A stretch of DNA of 64,000 nt from Rouxiella sp. S1S-2 (GTDB taxonomy: Bacteria > Pseudomonadota > Gammaproteobacteria > Enterobacterales > Enterobacteriaceae), in assembly GCF_009208105.1 (NCBI RefSeq), contig NZ_WFKL01000001.1, positions 2,976,001 to 3,040,000 of the forward strand. Direction: 5' to 3'. Made by a program: the position numbers and the translations under genes. The notes below the pieces were generated by a model. That model had not been told where the DNA came from and did not search any database. It saw nothing but the letters and a program-made list of their open reading frames with translations. This document shows positions 49,444 to 58,549 of the stretch, in pieces. Each line of letters begins with the position of its first letter. The stretch's first letter is position 1.

Positions 49444-49480
49444 ATAGGTGCAGCACATCAAAGCGACAGGTAATTCCTTC
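49444..49480. promoter_or_regulatory. OxyR-like motif between nfsA and grxA
   Basis: Reading ATAG-N7-ACAT-N7-ACAG-N7-CTTC from 49444 gives about 11 of 16 matches to the OxyR consensus with correct seven-base spacers. It is about 140 bp upstream of grxA, a known OxyR target in E. coli. The 336-bp gap holds no gene. Confidence 0.45.
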
Positions 49481-49619
49481 TTTTTTTTCTCATGGGAGAC
49501 AGGCATAGTAGCCGCATGCATTGAGAGCTCTGCGCTAAATTATAAAAAATTTCTGCGATACGTTTCTCATATTTACTAAATCCTGGTCAAACGGGTGTTT
49601 TAAATTCTAAGGAGTCTAC

Positions 49620-49886
49620 ATGTTTGCAGTAATTTTCGGGCGTCCTGGCTGTCCTTATTGTGTTCGTGCAAAAGAGTTGGCTGAAAAACTGACTGAAGAA
49701 CGTGATGATTTCAACTTCCGTTACGTTGATATCCATGCCGAAGGCATCAGCAAGGCGGATCTGGAAAAAACCGTCGGTAAACCTGTTGAGACCGTTCCAC
49801 AGATTTTCGTCGACCAGAAACACATCGGTGGTTGCACTGATTTTGAAGCCTACGCAAAAGAAAATCTGGCGCTGTATCAACAGTAA
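49620..49886 (+). CDS. grxA: GrxA, glutaredoxin 1
   Basis: An 88-residue thioredoxin-fold protein with the CPYC active site at residues 11-14 (RPGCPYCVRAKELAEKL), the cis-Pro segment TVPQIFV and the glutathione-binding GGCTDFEAY. It reduces disulfides and glutathione mixed disulfides, for example in ribonucleotide reductase. It is monocistronic with a good terminator. Confidence 0.97.
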   Translation: MFAVIFGRPGCPYCVRAKELAEKLTEERDDFNFRYVDIHAEGISKADLEKTVGKPVETVPQIFVDQKHIGGCTDFEAYAKENLALYQQ

Positions 49887-49913
49887 TAACAGATTGTTAG
49901 CGAAAGTTTGATT

Positions 49914-49946
49914 AAAGGCCCTGCTGAAAAGTGGGGCCTTTTTATT
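49914..49946 (+). terminator. Rho-independent terminator of grxA
   Basis: AAAGGCCC and GGGGCCTTT form a stem with an 11-base loop, followed by T-rich TTTTTATTTT, 28 bp after the grxA stop. Confidence 0.85.
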
Positions 49947-50006
49947 TTCATCACACTCTTAAACTCAACCCCCCCCTAAGGTCATTTTTTAAAATAGCAT
50001 GACAAA

Positions 50007-51218
50007 TCAGAAGGTAAAGCTGAGCTGTGCCACGGCGCCGTAAGTACGGTCGGTGCCCTTAATAGCCGCCACGTCTAGATGCACAACGCCGAAAGGTGAG
50101 AGGCCCACGCCGGCGGTGAGGGCGCTACCGGTGTCCGAAGTCATATTTTTACGATAACCGACGCGCAGCTGTGCCCAGTTCCAGGCATTAAGCTCGGTCC
50201 CCACGCTGGCAAATTGACGCTTTTCATCTGTAGCAAATCCGCTCGCAGGCGTTAAATCGACATCCATTGCGGCAGTGAAGAAATCGTTATGCCATGAAAC
50301 ACCCGTCGTCACCTGCGTGCGCACTTTAAACGTTTCTTGCATGCTGTTAACTTTCTGACTTTGCACTATGCGCGGCACGATATTTTGCGCCACGGCACCC
50401 AGCGTCCAGTTATCGGTTGGATAAGTCGCAAACCCAATATCACCGTTAAAGTTTGATTGGGTACTGAGGTAGTTTTTGGCGCTTGAATATTTACCGGTAT
50501 AGTTCTTCAACGTCATGTTGTTGTTATAGACATCTACACGCTGGTATTTAGGCGTAATACCGATTGAAGACTTAACACCGTTAATTTCAAATTCTTTGGC
50601 GAACGCAATACCGACGTCAGTTATCGTGGCTGCACGGCCAATCATATGAGATGTCAGTGCATTTTCACCGGCATCAGTGGGATTAAGGGTTCCATTCGCA
50701 ACACCGTCAAGATATTGCAAGTCACGACCGTTGACTTTGCCTTCTAATGTGGCGGTCCCCCAGGATTTTATTACCAATGCAAACGGCATCACGCTGTTAG
50801 GCACTGCTGTCACAATGCCAGCACTGACTTGCCCGGTCGTTTTGGCCTTATTGAGATCTATCAATTTGCTTTTGTATTCGTTGGCTGTAGCCGCAGATAC
50901 CCTGCCCGTCCCAAGTTCATTTGCGTAATTCTGTCGTGCGTCTTTAACCTGTTTAAGGCCGTCTTGCATATTATTAGGATCGGTTACCTGAGCGCCGACT
51001 GAGGGCAAAATCAGGCTGAAATCATCACTCTTACCAAAGCTGGACATCAGTGCAGGGTTGGCCAATGGAGCCGTTCCATAATGGGAAGAGGCTACACCGG
51101 TACCGCCCATTGCGTCGTTGCGGGCTTCCATATAAGTGCCTGCTGCATTAACACTTCCAGACAGAGCAAGTAGAACCGATAAAGATATAAGTGAATACTG
51201 ATTGCCGACAAACTTCAT
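50007..51218 (-). CDS. TraF_2-type outer-membrane beta-barrel protein
   Basis: A 403-residue exported protein: signal peptide (YSLISLSVLLALSGSVNAA), AGTYMEARNDAMGGTGVASSHYGTAPLANPALMSSFG, then many alternating beta segments ending in the classic outer-membrane C-terminus (AQLSFTF). This is the pattern of the 'conjugal transfer TraF' (TraF_2) or FadL-like barrels often annotated in enteric bacteria and Vibrio; the name does not imply conjugation. The role is unknown. AAGGGA lies before the chosen ATG, so a 14-codon extension is rejected. Confidence 0.8.
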   Translation of the reverse strand: MKFVGNQYSLISLSVLLALSGSVNAAGTYMEARNDAMGGTGVASSHYGTAPLANPALMSSFGKSDDFSLILPSVGAQVTDPNNMQDGLKQVKDARQNYANELGTGRVSAATANEYKSKLIDLNKAKTTGQVSAGIVTAVPNSVMPFALVIKSWGTATLEGKVNGRDLQYLDGVANGTLNPTDAGENALTSHMIGRAATITDVGIAFAKEFEINGVKSSIGITPKYQRVDVYNNNMTLKNYTGKYSSAKNYLSTQSNFNGDIGFATYPTDNWTLGAVAQNIVPRIVQSQKVNSMQETFKVRTQVTTGVSWHNDFFTAAMDVDLTPASGFATDEKRQFASVGTELNAWNWAQLRVGYRKNMTSDTGSALTAGVGLSPFGVVHLDVAAIKGTDRTYGAVAQLSFTF

Positions 51219-51744
51219 ACTTTCCCTTAGATAACACACTATTTTTAGATAGAGAGACACCTTTCACGATGTATTAGGTGAAATACCTATCGTGAAAAAA
51301 CATAACGTTTTCCCTGGCGCCGTTAAATACAAACAAATAAAAAATATCTTATTAAGAAATATCTCCAATACGTTTTAAATAATTAAAACCAACAATAACA
51401 CTGAGACACCAACCTGCTTGTACAGCGACTCAAACACATTTTCTTTCGGTGTAAGAATAATACCTGTGGCGTATATGGCATATTGATTCAGATCAGCGGA
51501 AAGATATATATGGAAAATAGAGCTGCGAATATAATTACGGGAGCTTTGCCATAAATTACAGGCCAATACAATTTTGGTGATATTTCTATTGGTGCAACAG
51601 TGAATATTATTTAATATAAAAGTCAATATTAAATAATAAATAATCAGGCGAGAAGTAAAAAGGCAGAAAATGGGATTAAATGTTAATTAACCGTGGCTTG
51701 GGTGCAGGTCTGTATGCACAAACCTGCCTCTGCGTAACACGCTC
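51219..51744. other. AT-rich intergenic region between the TraF_2-type gene and ybjM
   Basis: 526 bp with very low GC at 51290-51680. An 83-codon minus-strand frame (51375-51626) exists, but its composition reflects chance AT-rich DNA and no ribosome site was found; I do not call it. I see no terminator or known motif. Confidence 0.4.
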
Positions 51745-52116
51745 TTATTGGCGACGCGTTTGCCTGATCCAGACCCGATAAAGCGTCACCAGCATGACCC
51801 CCAGCATAGACCAAAATACTGCGCTGGTTAAATAGGCAAGTTCTTCCCAGTAACTGCGGATTTCCAATAAGATATAGTGCCGTATCAGCAGGCACAGGGG
51901 GATGCAAATCACCGAGCCGATAAATAAGGCAATAAAATGTTCACCACGGCTTATTAAACTGGCGATTATTCCCGGCAGCAGATACAGCAGCATGCAAATG
52001 TCGCCCTCTGGAATAATTCTATTAACATTAACGACATGACCTTTTAACGAAATAAAAACAATTATAAATAACAACCCATTTATCGCGCTGGCTAAAAAGG
52101 GAAAAACCCGTTTCAT
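51745..52116 (-). CDS. ybjM: YbjM family inner-membrane protein
   Basis: A 123-residue protein with four hydrophobic helices (FPFLASAINGLLFIIVFISL, CMLLYLLPGIIASLISR, IALFIGSVICIPLCLLI, YLTSAVFWSMLGVMLVTLY). The fragments LLPGIIAS, SYWEELAYLTSAVFWSMLG match E. coli YbjM (LPGAVAS, SFWQELAWLLSAVFWCALG). Its function is unknown. The ATG of MKRVFPF has GGAGAGAGG upstream, so a 27-codon extension is rejected. It is divergent from ybjL, as its position in the block predicts. Confidence 0.82.
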   Translation of the reverse strand: MKRVFPFLASAINGLLFIIVFISLKGHVVNVNRIIPEGDICMLLYLLPGIIASLISRGEHFIALFIGSVICIPLCLLIRHYILLEIRSYWEELAYLTSAVFWSMLGVMLVTLYRVWIRQTRRQ

Positions 52117-52415
52117 GTCCTCTCTCCATAGTTTATTTAACCTACACCTGCGAGAAATTTGTTGCAGTTGCAGGCAAAACCGAAGCCGTACAGCCACTGT
52201 CCATTAAGCTATACATCTGTTTTTACTCTTAAACACTGGCTAAAACTGGCTGTATGCCTTTACAAGGACTAGAATACTGCCCGAGATTTCGGATAAACAG
52301 TAACAGCGATTGAGTACGATACGTTGGCTGCGTGACTTGATAAGCAGCATGAATGAATTTATCTCTTGCCGTTATATATTTCAATAAATTGCTGGTAACC
52401 AATAAGTAATACCCT

Positions 52416-54098
52416 GTGAATATAAATGTCGCTAGTTTGTTAAATGGTAATTACATCCTGCTCCTTTTCGTGGTGTTGGCGCTTGGCCTGTGCCTGGGGA
52501 AAGTACGACTCGGATCGGTACAATTAGGTAATTCCATTGGAGTTTTAGTCGTTTCCCTTCTTTTAGGGCAACAGAATTTCAGCATCAACACCGAAGCCCT
52601 TAATCTCGGTTTCATGCTGTTTATTTTCTGTGTCGGCATCGAAGCTGGCCCTAACTTTTTCTCAATTTTCTTCCGCGACGGTAAAAACTACCTCATGCTC
52701 GCATTGGTGATGGTAGGAACTGCCATGCTGTTGGCCTTTGGTTTAGGCCGTTTCTTTGGCTGGGACATCGGCCTGACTGCCGGTATGCTGGCAGGGTCAA
52801 TGACCTCAACGCCGGTTCTGGTGGGCGCGGGAGATACGCTACGCAACACCCTCGGCAGCACGAAAATGTTAGGTCCCGAGCTGGATAATCTGAGTCTGGG
52901 CTATGCTTTAACTTACCTGATTGGTCTGGTCAGCCTGATTTTCGGCGCACGTTATCTGCCAAAATTACAACATCAGGATCTCTCCACCAGCGCCCAGCAA
53001 ATTGCCCGCGAGCGCGGCCTGGATACCGACAGTCAGCGTAAAGTTTACCTGCCGGTTATTCGCGCCTATCGCGTAGGGCAAGAACTTGTTGCCTGGGCGG
53101 ATGGAAAAAATCTGCGCGAGCTGGGAATCTATCGTCAAACAGGTTGCTACATCGAACGCATCCGCCGTAACGGCATTCTTGCTACGCCAGATGGCGATGC
53201 GGTACTGCAATACGGCGATGAAATCGCACTGGTGGGTTACCCGGACGCACACTCGCGCCTTGACCCAAGTTTTCGTAACGGTAAAGAGGTTTTTGACCGC
53301 GACCTGCTCGACATGCGCATTGTCACTGAAGAAATCGTGGTTAAAAATAACAACGCCGTGGGCAAACGTCTCAGCCAGCTCAATCTTACCGATCACGGCT
53401 GTTTCCTAAATCGCGTGATCCGCAGTCAGATTGAAATGCCGATTGATGACAGCATCGTGCTCAATAAAGGCGACGTATTGCAGATTAGCGGTGACGCACG
53501 ACGTGTTAAAAGCGTGGCCGAGCGCATCGGGTTTATCTCGATTCACAGTCAGGTAACCGACCTGCTGGCCTTCTGTGCCTTCTTTATTGTTGGCCTGATG
53601 ATTGGCCTGATTACCTTCCAGTTTAAAACCATTACGTTCGGCATCGGCAATGCGGCGGGACTGTTATTCGCTGGCATCATGCTCGGCTTCCTGCGCGCCA
53701 ACCACCCTACTTTCGGCTATATCCCACAGGGGGCGTTGAACATGGTGAAGGAGTTTGGGCTAATGGTGTTCATGGCGGGGGTTGGCTTAAGTGCGGGCGC
53801 GGGCATTAACCACGGACTGGGTGCGGTGGGTGGACAAATGCTGGTATCGGGGCTGATAGTCAGCCTGGTGCCGGTGGTTATCTGCTTTATATTTGGCGCC
53901 TACGTTCTGCGCATGAACCGCGCACTGCTGTTCGGCGCAATCATGGGTGCACGAACCTGCGCACCGGCGATGGAAATCATTAGCGATACCGCTCGCAGTA
54001 ACATCCCCGCGCTCGGTTATGCCGGAACTTACGCTATTGCAAACGTATTGCTCACCCTTGCCGGTACGCTGATGGTGATTATTTGGCCCGGCTCATGA
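52416..54098 (+). CDS. ybjL: YbjL, aspartate:alanine-exchanger-type (AAE) transporter
   Basis: A 560-residue protein: N-terminal helices ([33 protein letters not shown]), two central TrkA_C cytoplasmic domains (residues about 200-375), and a second membrane half ([42 protein letters not shown]). The repeated AAEx motifs [12 protein letters not shown] and [14 protein letters not shown] mark the AAE family. E. coli YbjL has been linked to glutamate export when overproduced; its native role is unsure. Translation starts at GTG. Confidence 0.9.
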   Translation: MNINVASLLNGNYILLLFVVLALGLCLGKVRLGSVQLGNSIGVLVVSLLLGQQNFSINTEALNLGFMLFIFCVGIEAGPNFFSIFFRDGKNYLMLALVMVGTAMLLAFGLGRFFGWDIGLTAGMLAGSMTSTPVLVGAGDTLRNTLGSTKMLGPELDNLSLGYALTYLIGLVSLIFGARYLPKLQHQDLSTSAQQIARERGLDTDSQRKVYLPVIRAYRVGQELVAWADGKNLRELGIYRQTGCYIERIRRNGILATPDGDAVLQYGDEIALVGYPDAHSRLDPSFRNGKEVFDRDLLDMRIVTEEIVVKNNNAVGKRLSQLNLTDHGCFLNRVIRSQIEMPIDDSIVLNKGDVLQISGDARRVKSVAERIGFISIHSQVTDLLAFCAFFIVGLMIGLITFQFKTITFGIGNAAGLLFAGIMLGFLRANHPTFGYIPQGALNMVKEFGLMVFMAGVGLSAGAGINHGLGAVGGQMLVSGLIVSLVPVVICFIFGAYVLRMNRALLFGAIMGARTCAPAMEIISDTARSNIPALGYAGTYAIANVLLTLAGTLMVIIWPGS

Positions 54099-54167
54099 TG
54101 TAACGCATTGACTCGATTAATGCTTTTAAAAAATCAATAATAAATTGTATTTTTTTTGAACCGGGAA

Positions 54168-54194
54168 GAACTTTCTTTAGTATAAGCAGTCTTA
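54168..54194 (+). promoter_or_regulatory. Sigma-E promoter of rybB
   Basis: GAACTT (-35, 54168-54173), sixteen bases, then TCTTA (-10, 54190-54194; consensus TCTGA), six bases before the predicted RNA start. Spacing and sequence fit the RpoE consensus GGAACTT-N15-16-TCNNA. Confidence 0.85.
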
Positions 54195-54200
54195 ATTATT

Positions 54201-54281
54201 GCCACTGCTTTACTTTAGAAGTCCCCATATTGGAGAGCCCGTTAGTCCCGCCTGATTAGGTTCAAGACTACCGGGTTTTTT
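54201..54281 (+). ncRNA. rybB: RybB small regulatory RNA
   Basis: An 81-nt RNA starting GCCACTGCTTTACTTT, almost identical to the conserved RybB 5' seed (E. coli GCCACUGCUUUUCUUU), then GTCCCCAT, GGAG.CCC and a terminator (CCCGTTAGTC pairing at nine of ten positions with GACTACCGGG, then TTTTTT) with the RybB-like loop GGTTCAAG. RybB is made under envelope stress by sigma-E and, with Hfq, represses many outer-membrane protein mRNAs. It lies 102 bp after ybjL, its neighbour in E. coli as well. Confidence 0.95.
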
Positions 54282-54370
54282 CTTGCCTGCTTTACACAGA
54301 GAGCTCAATTTTCGGGCAACGGCCCCGAGTTCAGCATTAGGTTTATAGCGACTTCACCAAGTTGATTATT

Positions 54371-54439
54371 ATGAGCCTTTTTGACTCAGCAAAACCGTAC
54401 GTTCCTAAAGGCTATAAACCCGTTAATTCTTTGCATTAA
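54371..54439 (+). pseudogene. Micro-frame carrying the first DSAKPY segment (copy A)
   Basis: An ATG-TAA frame of 22 codons encodes MSLFDSAKPYVPKGYK and a short tail ending SLH. Its 3' end overlaps the convergent orphan gene by 17 bp. A second copy of its core (DSAKPYIPVGQ) lies at 55472, on the far side of that gene, without a start codon. I see no ribosome site. It may be the remnant of a duplicated gene end, or a genuine micro-protein. Confidence 0.3.
54381..54412 (+). repeat. Imperfect direct repeat, copy A, flanking the orphan T3SS-edge gene
   Basis: 32 bp starting TTGACTCAGCAAAACC match 26 of 32 positions with copy B at 55472-55503 in the same orientation; both encode DSAKPY[VI]P in the same frame. 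Confidence 0.75.
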
Positions 54440-55400
54440 TTCCAACATCTAACGTTGATATTGTTAACTTTAGGGACATAATTTTCGACTCCAGAGTACG
54501 CTTTTTTTCTAGCAGAACGTTAGATACGAGGTCATTATGCGCCGACGGCTCAAGTTTCATTCTTTTATTGTGCAATGTCGTCATTGCTAAATTCTTCCGT
54601 AATTCATTATTGAGTATTTTAAGTTGGCTATGAGTTTCCATTACGGTCGTCATCTGCTGGGCTATAGCCTGAGCAGGTGCCATTTTCACCTTGAGCTGTT
54701 CAAATTCATTAATCTTATTATTTATGGCTTTATCGAGGCCGCTTTGTTTCGTTGGGTTATTATTGGCTGCCTGAGGAAGGGCAAATTTGGATGACGATGT
54801 ACGTAGGTACATTGGACCTGGCCCCGTTCTCTTATGCATGTGCCTGCTAGGGCTTAGGGGTAAAGGGGCAACTTCATGAGCATGTTGTTGAGGCGTTGTT
54901 TCTAAATTTTCAGGTATTACAACGTTAGGCGCTGACAGCTTAAAGCTGTTGCAAAAACCTTCAATGTCATCCGCTTTATCCATGTAGTTAAGATCGTAGT
55001 CAACCCCCGTACCGTTCGCTTTTGCGTCATACTTGTGCTGGATCAACGCCTCTGTTTTTTTCTCTAACTCAAGCGTGCGAACAGAACTTATCTTGCCTTG
55101 TGCATCGGTATGGATAAAGCTTATAGATGATATATTTTTCTCACCCATAAACTTTTTAATATCACTAAGATATTGGTCGTCAGACTGTTCTGCCGTTTGC
55201 TTCAACTCCTGTGGCATATCCATTAATTTGAGTTTTGAAAACTCGCCGCTCTTAATACCCTCTTTGACCTCATCCAAGGTTTTGTTAACAAGTTTATCAA
55301 TATTATTATGCCCGTTCCCCGAAGATCCAAGGGTCCCAAAAGGATGAAGAGAGGTAACCGAGTTAACGGCAGTGCGAATAATATTGGATATAAAGCTCAT
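54423..55400 (-). CDS. Orphan 325-residue protein at the T3SS edge, candidate secreted effector
   Basis: I do not recognise this protein. The N-terminus (MSFISNIIRTAVNSVTSLHPFGTLGSSGNGH) is rich in Ser, Thr, Asn and Ile without charge clusters, like type III secretion signals. The middle has a Pro/His-rich linker (EVAPLPLSPSRHMHKRTGPGPMYL) and the C-terminal third is strongly helical, probably coiled coil (NKINEFEQLKVKMAPAQAIAQQMTTVMETHSQLKILNNELRKNL). No signal peptide or membrane helix is seen. The gene is visibly more AT-rich than its neighbours, lies downstream of ssaE on the same strand, and is flanked by direct repeats. A GGAAG lies nine bases before the ATG. An effector or translocator role is inference. 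Confidence 0.65.
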   Translation of the reverse strand: MSFISNIIRTAVNSVTSLHPFGTLGSSGNGHNNIDKLVNKTLDEVKEGIKSGEFSKLKLMDMPQELKQTAEQSDDQYLSDIKKFMGEKNISSISFIHTDAQGKISSVRTLELEKKTEALIQHKYDAKANGTGVDYDLNYMDKADDIEGFCNSFKLSAPNVVIPENLETTPQQHAHEVAPLPLSPSRHMHKRTGPGPMYLRTSSSKFALPQAANNNPTKQSGLDKAINNKINEFEQLKVKMAPAQAIAQQMTTVMETHSQLKILNNELRKNLAMTTLHNKRMKLEPSAHNDLVSNVLLEKKRTLESKIMSLKLTISTLDVGINAKN

Positions 55401-55471
55401 AATTTAAGTCTTCCATGAAGGTAGTAAAAAACACATAAGGTATTCAGTTCTGTTTCTCAGCATCATCTACA

Positions 55472-55503
55472 TTGACTCTGCAAAACCTTACATCCCTGTA
55501 GGC
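55472..55503 (+). repeat. Imperfect direct repeat, copy B, upstream of the orphan gene
   Basis: 32 bp starting TTGACTCTGCAAAACC. In frame it reads IDSAKPYIPVGQRIVFYLEG and runs on to a stop codon near 55565, but no start codon precedes it. It matches copy A at 26 of 32 positions. Confidence 0.75.
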
Positions 55504-55582
55504 CAGAGAATAGTCTTTTACCTGGAAGGAGACTTTCGAAAATCGTCACTAACTATCGGAAATTGACACGCACAATGACGGC

Positions 55583-55804
55583 CTAGGGATGATAGCGTCC
55601 CCACAGAGTAGAGATGACTTCGGCGGTCTCTTTGCAGGCTTGAAGCACAATTTTGGTATCCTGCTGGCTTTTCTCGCTGAAACACTCGGTTAAATGCTGC
55701 TTGATTTGTGTCTCGCCGCCGCGCAGCTGGGTGAGTAACATATCGCGAATAATGCCGCGGTCGTCGCGACGTAAGACTTTTTCCAACTCGGTTAATCTGG
55801 CCAT
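55583..55804 (-). CDS. ssaE: SsaE/EscE-type T3SS needle-subunit chaperone
   Basis: A 73-residue acidic helical protein: LTELEKVLRRDDRGIIRDMLLTQLRGGETQIKQHL, then VLQACKETAEVISTLWGRYHP. The size, helix pattern and C-terminal E.AE.I....RYH match Salmonella SsaE (EQAENIINIIYYRYHN). It should chaperone needle or translocator proteins. It has a perfect GGAGG four bases before ATG and follows ssaD by 14 bp, the SPI-2 order. Confidence 0.75.
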   Translation of the reverse strand: MARLTELEKVLRRDDRGIIRDMLLTQLRGGETQIKQHLTECFSEKSQQDTKIVLQACKETAEVISTLWGRYHP

Positions 55805-55818
55805 GTAGCCTCCTGAAA

Positions 55819-57045
55819 TTAAAAGTTAAGCGGCACAGAAATCACCTGCTGCTCGCGGATGAACGTGACGGTGCGGTGAGTTATCGAATAAATTTTGAAC
55901 CCGCTGGGCAACACTGCTCCTTGCTGGAGGCGCATGCTATTTGCTAACTGCAGATAAACAGATTTTTTGTTGCCACCTACACTGATGATAGCCGAAGGAA
56001 GAATATGTTCTGCCTGCACCGCCGTAGGAATATTTTGATAATGTGCCTTTAGGCTGACCTTATCTTGGCTGTTAAAATCGTTGATAATCTGCGTGATTTT
56101 GGCAATGCTTTTGGCATCTTTCTCGCCGCTGACCATAAACTCTTTGCCCACCTTGCTGATGCTCAGCCCTTCCATCAACGCATTATTGTGTAACGCATCA
56201 ACCAGCCGCTGAAACAGTTCCGCCTGGTCGTTAACCACCACCCACTTTTTCAGCAATTTTATTTCATGCAGTCGCATAGTCGTTCTCTGCCAGGCGGCGT
56301 CGGACTTGATGGCACCGTGGATCTCTACGCTGCCGGGCGTTTTACCGCTTGTCACCTCAGCCCCCTGATACCCGTTGAGGATCAGCAGTTGACGAACACG
56401 CTGGCGCAGCGTATCAGCCCCCATGCTGTCGTCATGAAAATTGAATCCGCGCTGCTGTAACTGGCGGTGTAAATCTTTCAGGCTTTGTGACGATTCCACC
56501 AGGCCGCTTAGCCTGACAGTACCGTGGGCATCAATTTCAGCCTCTAAACCGTTCAACTCAAGATCTTTCACGGTTTGTTTTAACCAATGGGCGGCATCAA
56601 AAGGCTCTGGTGATTTTTCAGAATGAAACAGAACAGCCCCGCCAATCACCGATCCGGCAAGGAGCAACAGCCCCAACGCGGCCCACATTGGCCATGAAAA
56701 AACCTTTTTGGTTTCGCTTTTAGCCACGTAGCGCGTGGGTAAAGGCGGCGAAGTAAGCTGCGTTTCAGGCTTGCCAAGCAGCAGCATCTGCCCCGCCAAG
56801 TCAATAACCTTCTCCAGCGGCAGCGTCTGTGTGCAGTCCCAAACTGCGCCATCTACCCAAACCGGCACCGGTGGTGAGAGGGTTACCCCCTCTTCGGTAA
56901 CGGTAAGTACCGTGCTAACGCCCTCCTCCAGCGGCAGGGCAATATCAGGATCCTCTCCCCCAAGGCGAGTATCCCCGGTGGGGAGATCTAATTCTCGACC
57001 AGCCAAAGGACCGTTCAACCACCTGACTTTATAAAAAAAATCCAT
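55819..57045 (-). CDS. ssaD: SctD (SsaD), T3SS inner-membrane ring protein
   Basis: A 408-residue protein. The N-terminal FHA-like cytoplasmic domain (FYKVRWLNGPLAGRELDLPTGDTRLGGEDPDIALPL) is followed by one membrane helix at about residues 119-141 (MWAALGLLLLAGSVIGGAVLF) and a periplasmic ring-building region with BON-like repeats (LNGLEAEIDAHGTVRLSGLVESSQSLKDLHRQLQQRGF). This is the architecture of SctD (EscD/YscD/SsaD). It forms the outer inner-membrane ring with SctJ. It lies between ssaC and ssaE as in SPI-2. Confidence 0.88.
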   Translation of the reverse strand: MDFFYKVRWLNGPLAGRELDLPTGDTRLGGEDPDIALPLEEGVSTVLTVTEEGVTLSPPVPVWVDGAVWDCTQTLPLEKVIDLAGQMLLLGKPETQLTSPPLPTRYVAKSETKKVFSWPMWAALGLLLLAGSVIGGAVLFHSEKSPEPFDAAHWLKQTVKDLELNGLEAEIDAHGTVRLSGLVESSQSLKDLHRQLQQRGFNFHDDSMGADTLRQRVRQLLILNGYQGAEVTSGKTPGSVEIHGAIKSDAAWQRTTMRLHEIKLLKKWVVVNDQAELFQRLVDALHNNALMEGLSISKVGKEFMVSGEKDAKSIAKITQIINDFNSQDKVSLKAHYQNIPTAVQAEHILPSAIISVGGNKKSVYLQLANSMRLQQGAVLPSGFKIYSITHRTVTFIREQQVISVPLNF

Positions 57046-57058
57046 TCTTTCTCCGGTG

Positions 57059-58549
57059 TCAGAGTTGTGACGAAGGCTGGGCCTTGATCAGGAACAGGCG
57101 AACAGTACTACGACTGGTTTTATTGGTAGAACGGAACAGTTTGCCCACCAGCGGCAAATCCCCAAGCAGCGGGATTTTTCTCTCGTTTTCTCTCACTTCG
57201 TCCTGAATAAAGCCGCCAAGCAGTAAGCTTTGACCGGCGCGGAGCAAGGTTTGAGTCGAGACTTCGGAGTTGCGGGTTTGCGGAAGCGGTTCATTAACAT
57301 TGTGAGACTCTGTCTGCGTGCCATCCTGAATAATCAACTTCAGCATCATTTCAGGGTGGCCGTTTTGATTAATCAGGCGCGGCGTCACTCTGAGCATTGA
57401 TCCCGTGGTGATGGACTCAAGCTTGGCAACCTTGTCGGAAATAAGTTTGGTGTGGAATGTCACGCTGCGGTCAAGCACAGCCTCGGTGTTATCGAGCGTC
57501 ACGACGGAAGGCCGCGACAGCACCTGCGCCTTGGCGTTCTCTTCCAGTGCGCTAAGTCTGACCATAAAGCCGCCGGTGTTGGATATTATCGAAGAGAAGC
57601 TGCTTGAAGACGGCGCGCCGTTGCTGTTTAGACTGATACCGCCACCGCCGATTTGCGTTGACAGCGACCAGTCGATGCCGAGCGAGTTTAGCTCAGTCGA
57701 GTCAACGTCCATGATCATCACCGAAATCTCAATGAGCTTCGGTTTAATATCGAATTTTTTAATCAGCGTGGCGTACATCGGAATATTGATTTTGCGATCA
57801 CGTACAATCACCGCATTTTGCTGAATATCTGCCGAAAACATCGGCAATGATCGGTCTGCAGGCTGCTGCGCCCCCTGATTCTCTTTCAGCGGCAGGGTAC
57901 GGCCCTGAGCCATCTCTTTAAGCATGCTAACGATGCCAGGGATAACAATCTCCTGGCCACGATAACTATGCTTAGTGTCACCCGCACTGGCGTATTTCAA
58001 CGGGAAAAGCTCAATCTTTTCTTGGTTCTGGTCGTGATTCAGCTTTTGCTGGTCAATACGTTTAGCCAACGTATCAACGCGGGTCAGGCAGATGGGGACG
58101 CCCTCAACCTGCATAGCGTTTGACGATGGCAGAGCACGAACGCGGCAATGCTTGTTGTCGAGGATATTACTGCCTTCCAACTGGTCAATCAGCTCACTGA
58201 CCGGCAGATAAGTGGGAGTAATCAGCTTACTACCGACCTCATTAGCTTTATAAACGTGAATCGCCTGCCCGTCATAGTACCAGGCCAGCTTGTGCATGCG
58301 GGCCAGTTCGTCCAGGGCTTTACTTGGAGAGACATCCTTTATTACGCCGATAAAAGGTTCATCTACCTTCTCGCTAACCACCACGGGAACACCATAGTTG
58401 GCCCCCAAATCATGTAAAACATCGGTGAGCTTGCTGCCACGGCTGGAGAGAAAGAAAGGATCTTCCCCTTTCCAGGGAATAGTTGCCGAGGCGGGGAAAT
58501 GACACAACATCGAGGCGAGGCCAAAGGCCAAAAATAGTCGTTTTTTCAT
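57059..58549 (-). CDS. ssaC: SctC (SsaC), T3SS outer-membrane secretin
   Basis: A 496-residue secretin with signal peptide (MKKRLFLAFGLASMLCHFPASA). N-terminal ring domains (LTDVLHDLGANYGVPVVVSEKVDEPFIGVIKDVSPSKALDELARMHKLAWYYDGQAIHVYKANE; CRVRALPSSNAMQVEGVP) precede the pore domain (QVLSRPSVVTLDNTEAVL, LRVTPRLINQNGHPEMMLKLIIQDGT, LLRAGQSLLLGGFIQDEVRENERKIPLLGDLPLVGKLFRS). The latter is the standard secretin signature. It overlaps the upstream gene by four bases (ATGA). Confidence 0.96.
   Translation of the reverse strand: MKKRLFLAFGLASMLCHFPASATIPWKGEDPFFLSSRGSKLTDVLHDLGANYGVPVVVSEKVDEPFIGVIKDVSPSKALDELARMHKLAWYYDGQAIHVYKANEVGSKLITPTYLPVSELIDQLEGSNILDNKHCRVRALPSSNAMQVEGVPICLTRVDTLAKRIDQQKLNHDQNQEKIELFPLKYASAGDTKHSYRGQEIVIPGIVSMLKEMAQGRTLPLKENQGAQQPADRSLPMFSADIQQNAVIVRDRKINIPMYATLIKKFDIKPKLIEISVMIMDVDSTELNSLGIDWSLSTQIGGGGISLNSNGAPSSSSFSSIISNTGGFMVRLSALEENAKAQVLSRPSVVTLDNTEAVLDRSVTFHTKLISDKVAKLESITTGSMLRVTPRLINQNGHPEMMLKLIIQDGTQTESHNVNEPLPQTRNSEVSTQTLLRAGQSLLLGGFIQDEVRENERKIPLLGDLPLVGKLFRSTNKTSRSTVRLFLIKAQPSSQL

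Noticed and set aside
51375..51626. An 83-codon minus-strand frame in the AT-rich gap before ybjM
   Set aside because: No ribosome site, no homologue recognised, and composition expected for random AT-rich DNA.
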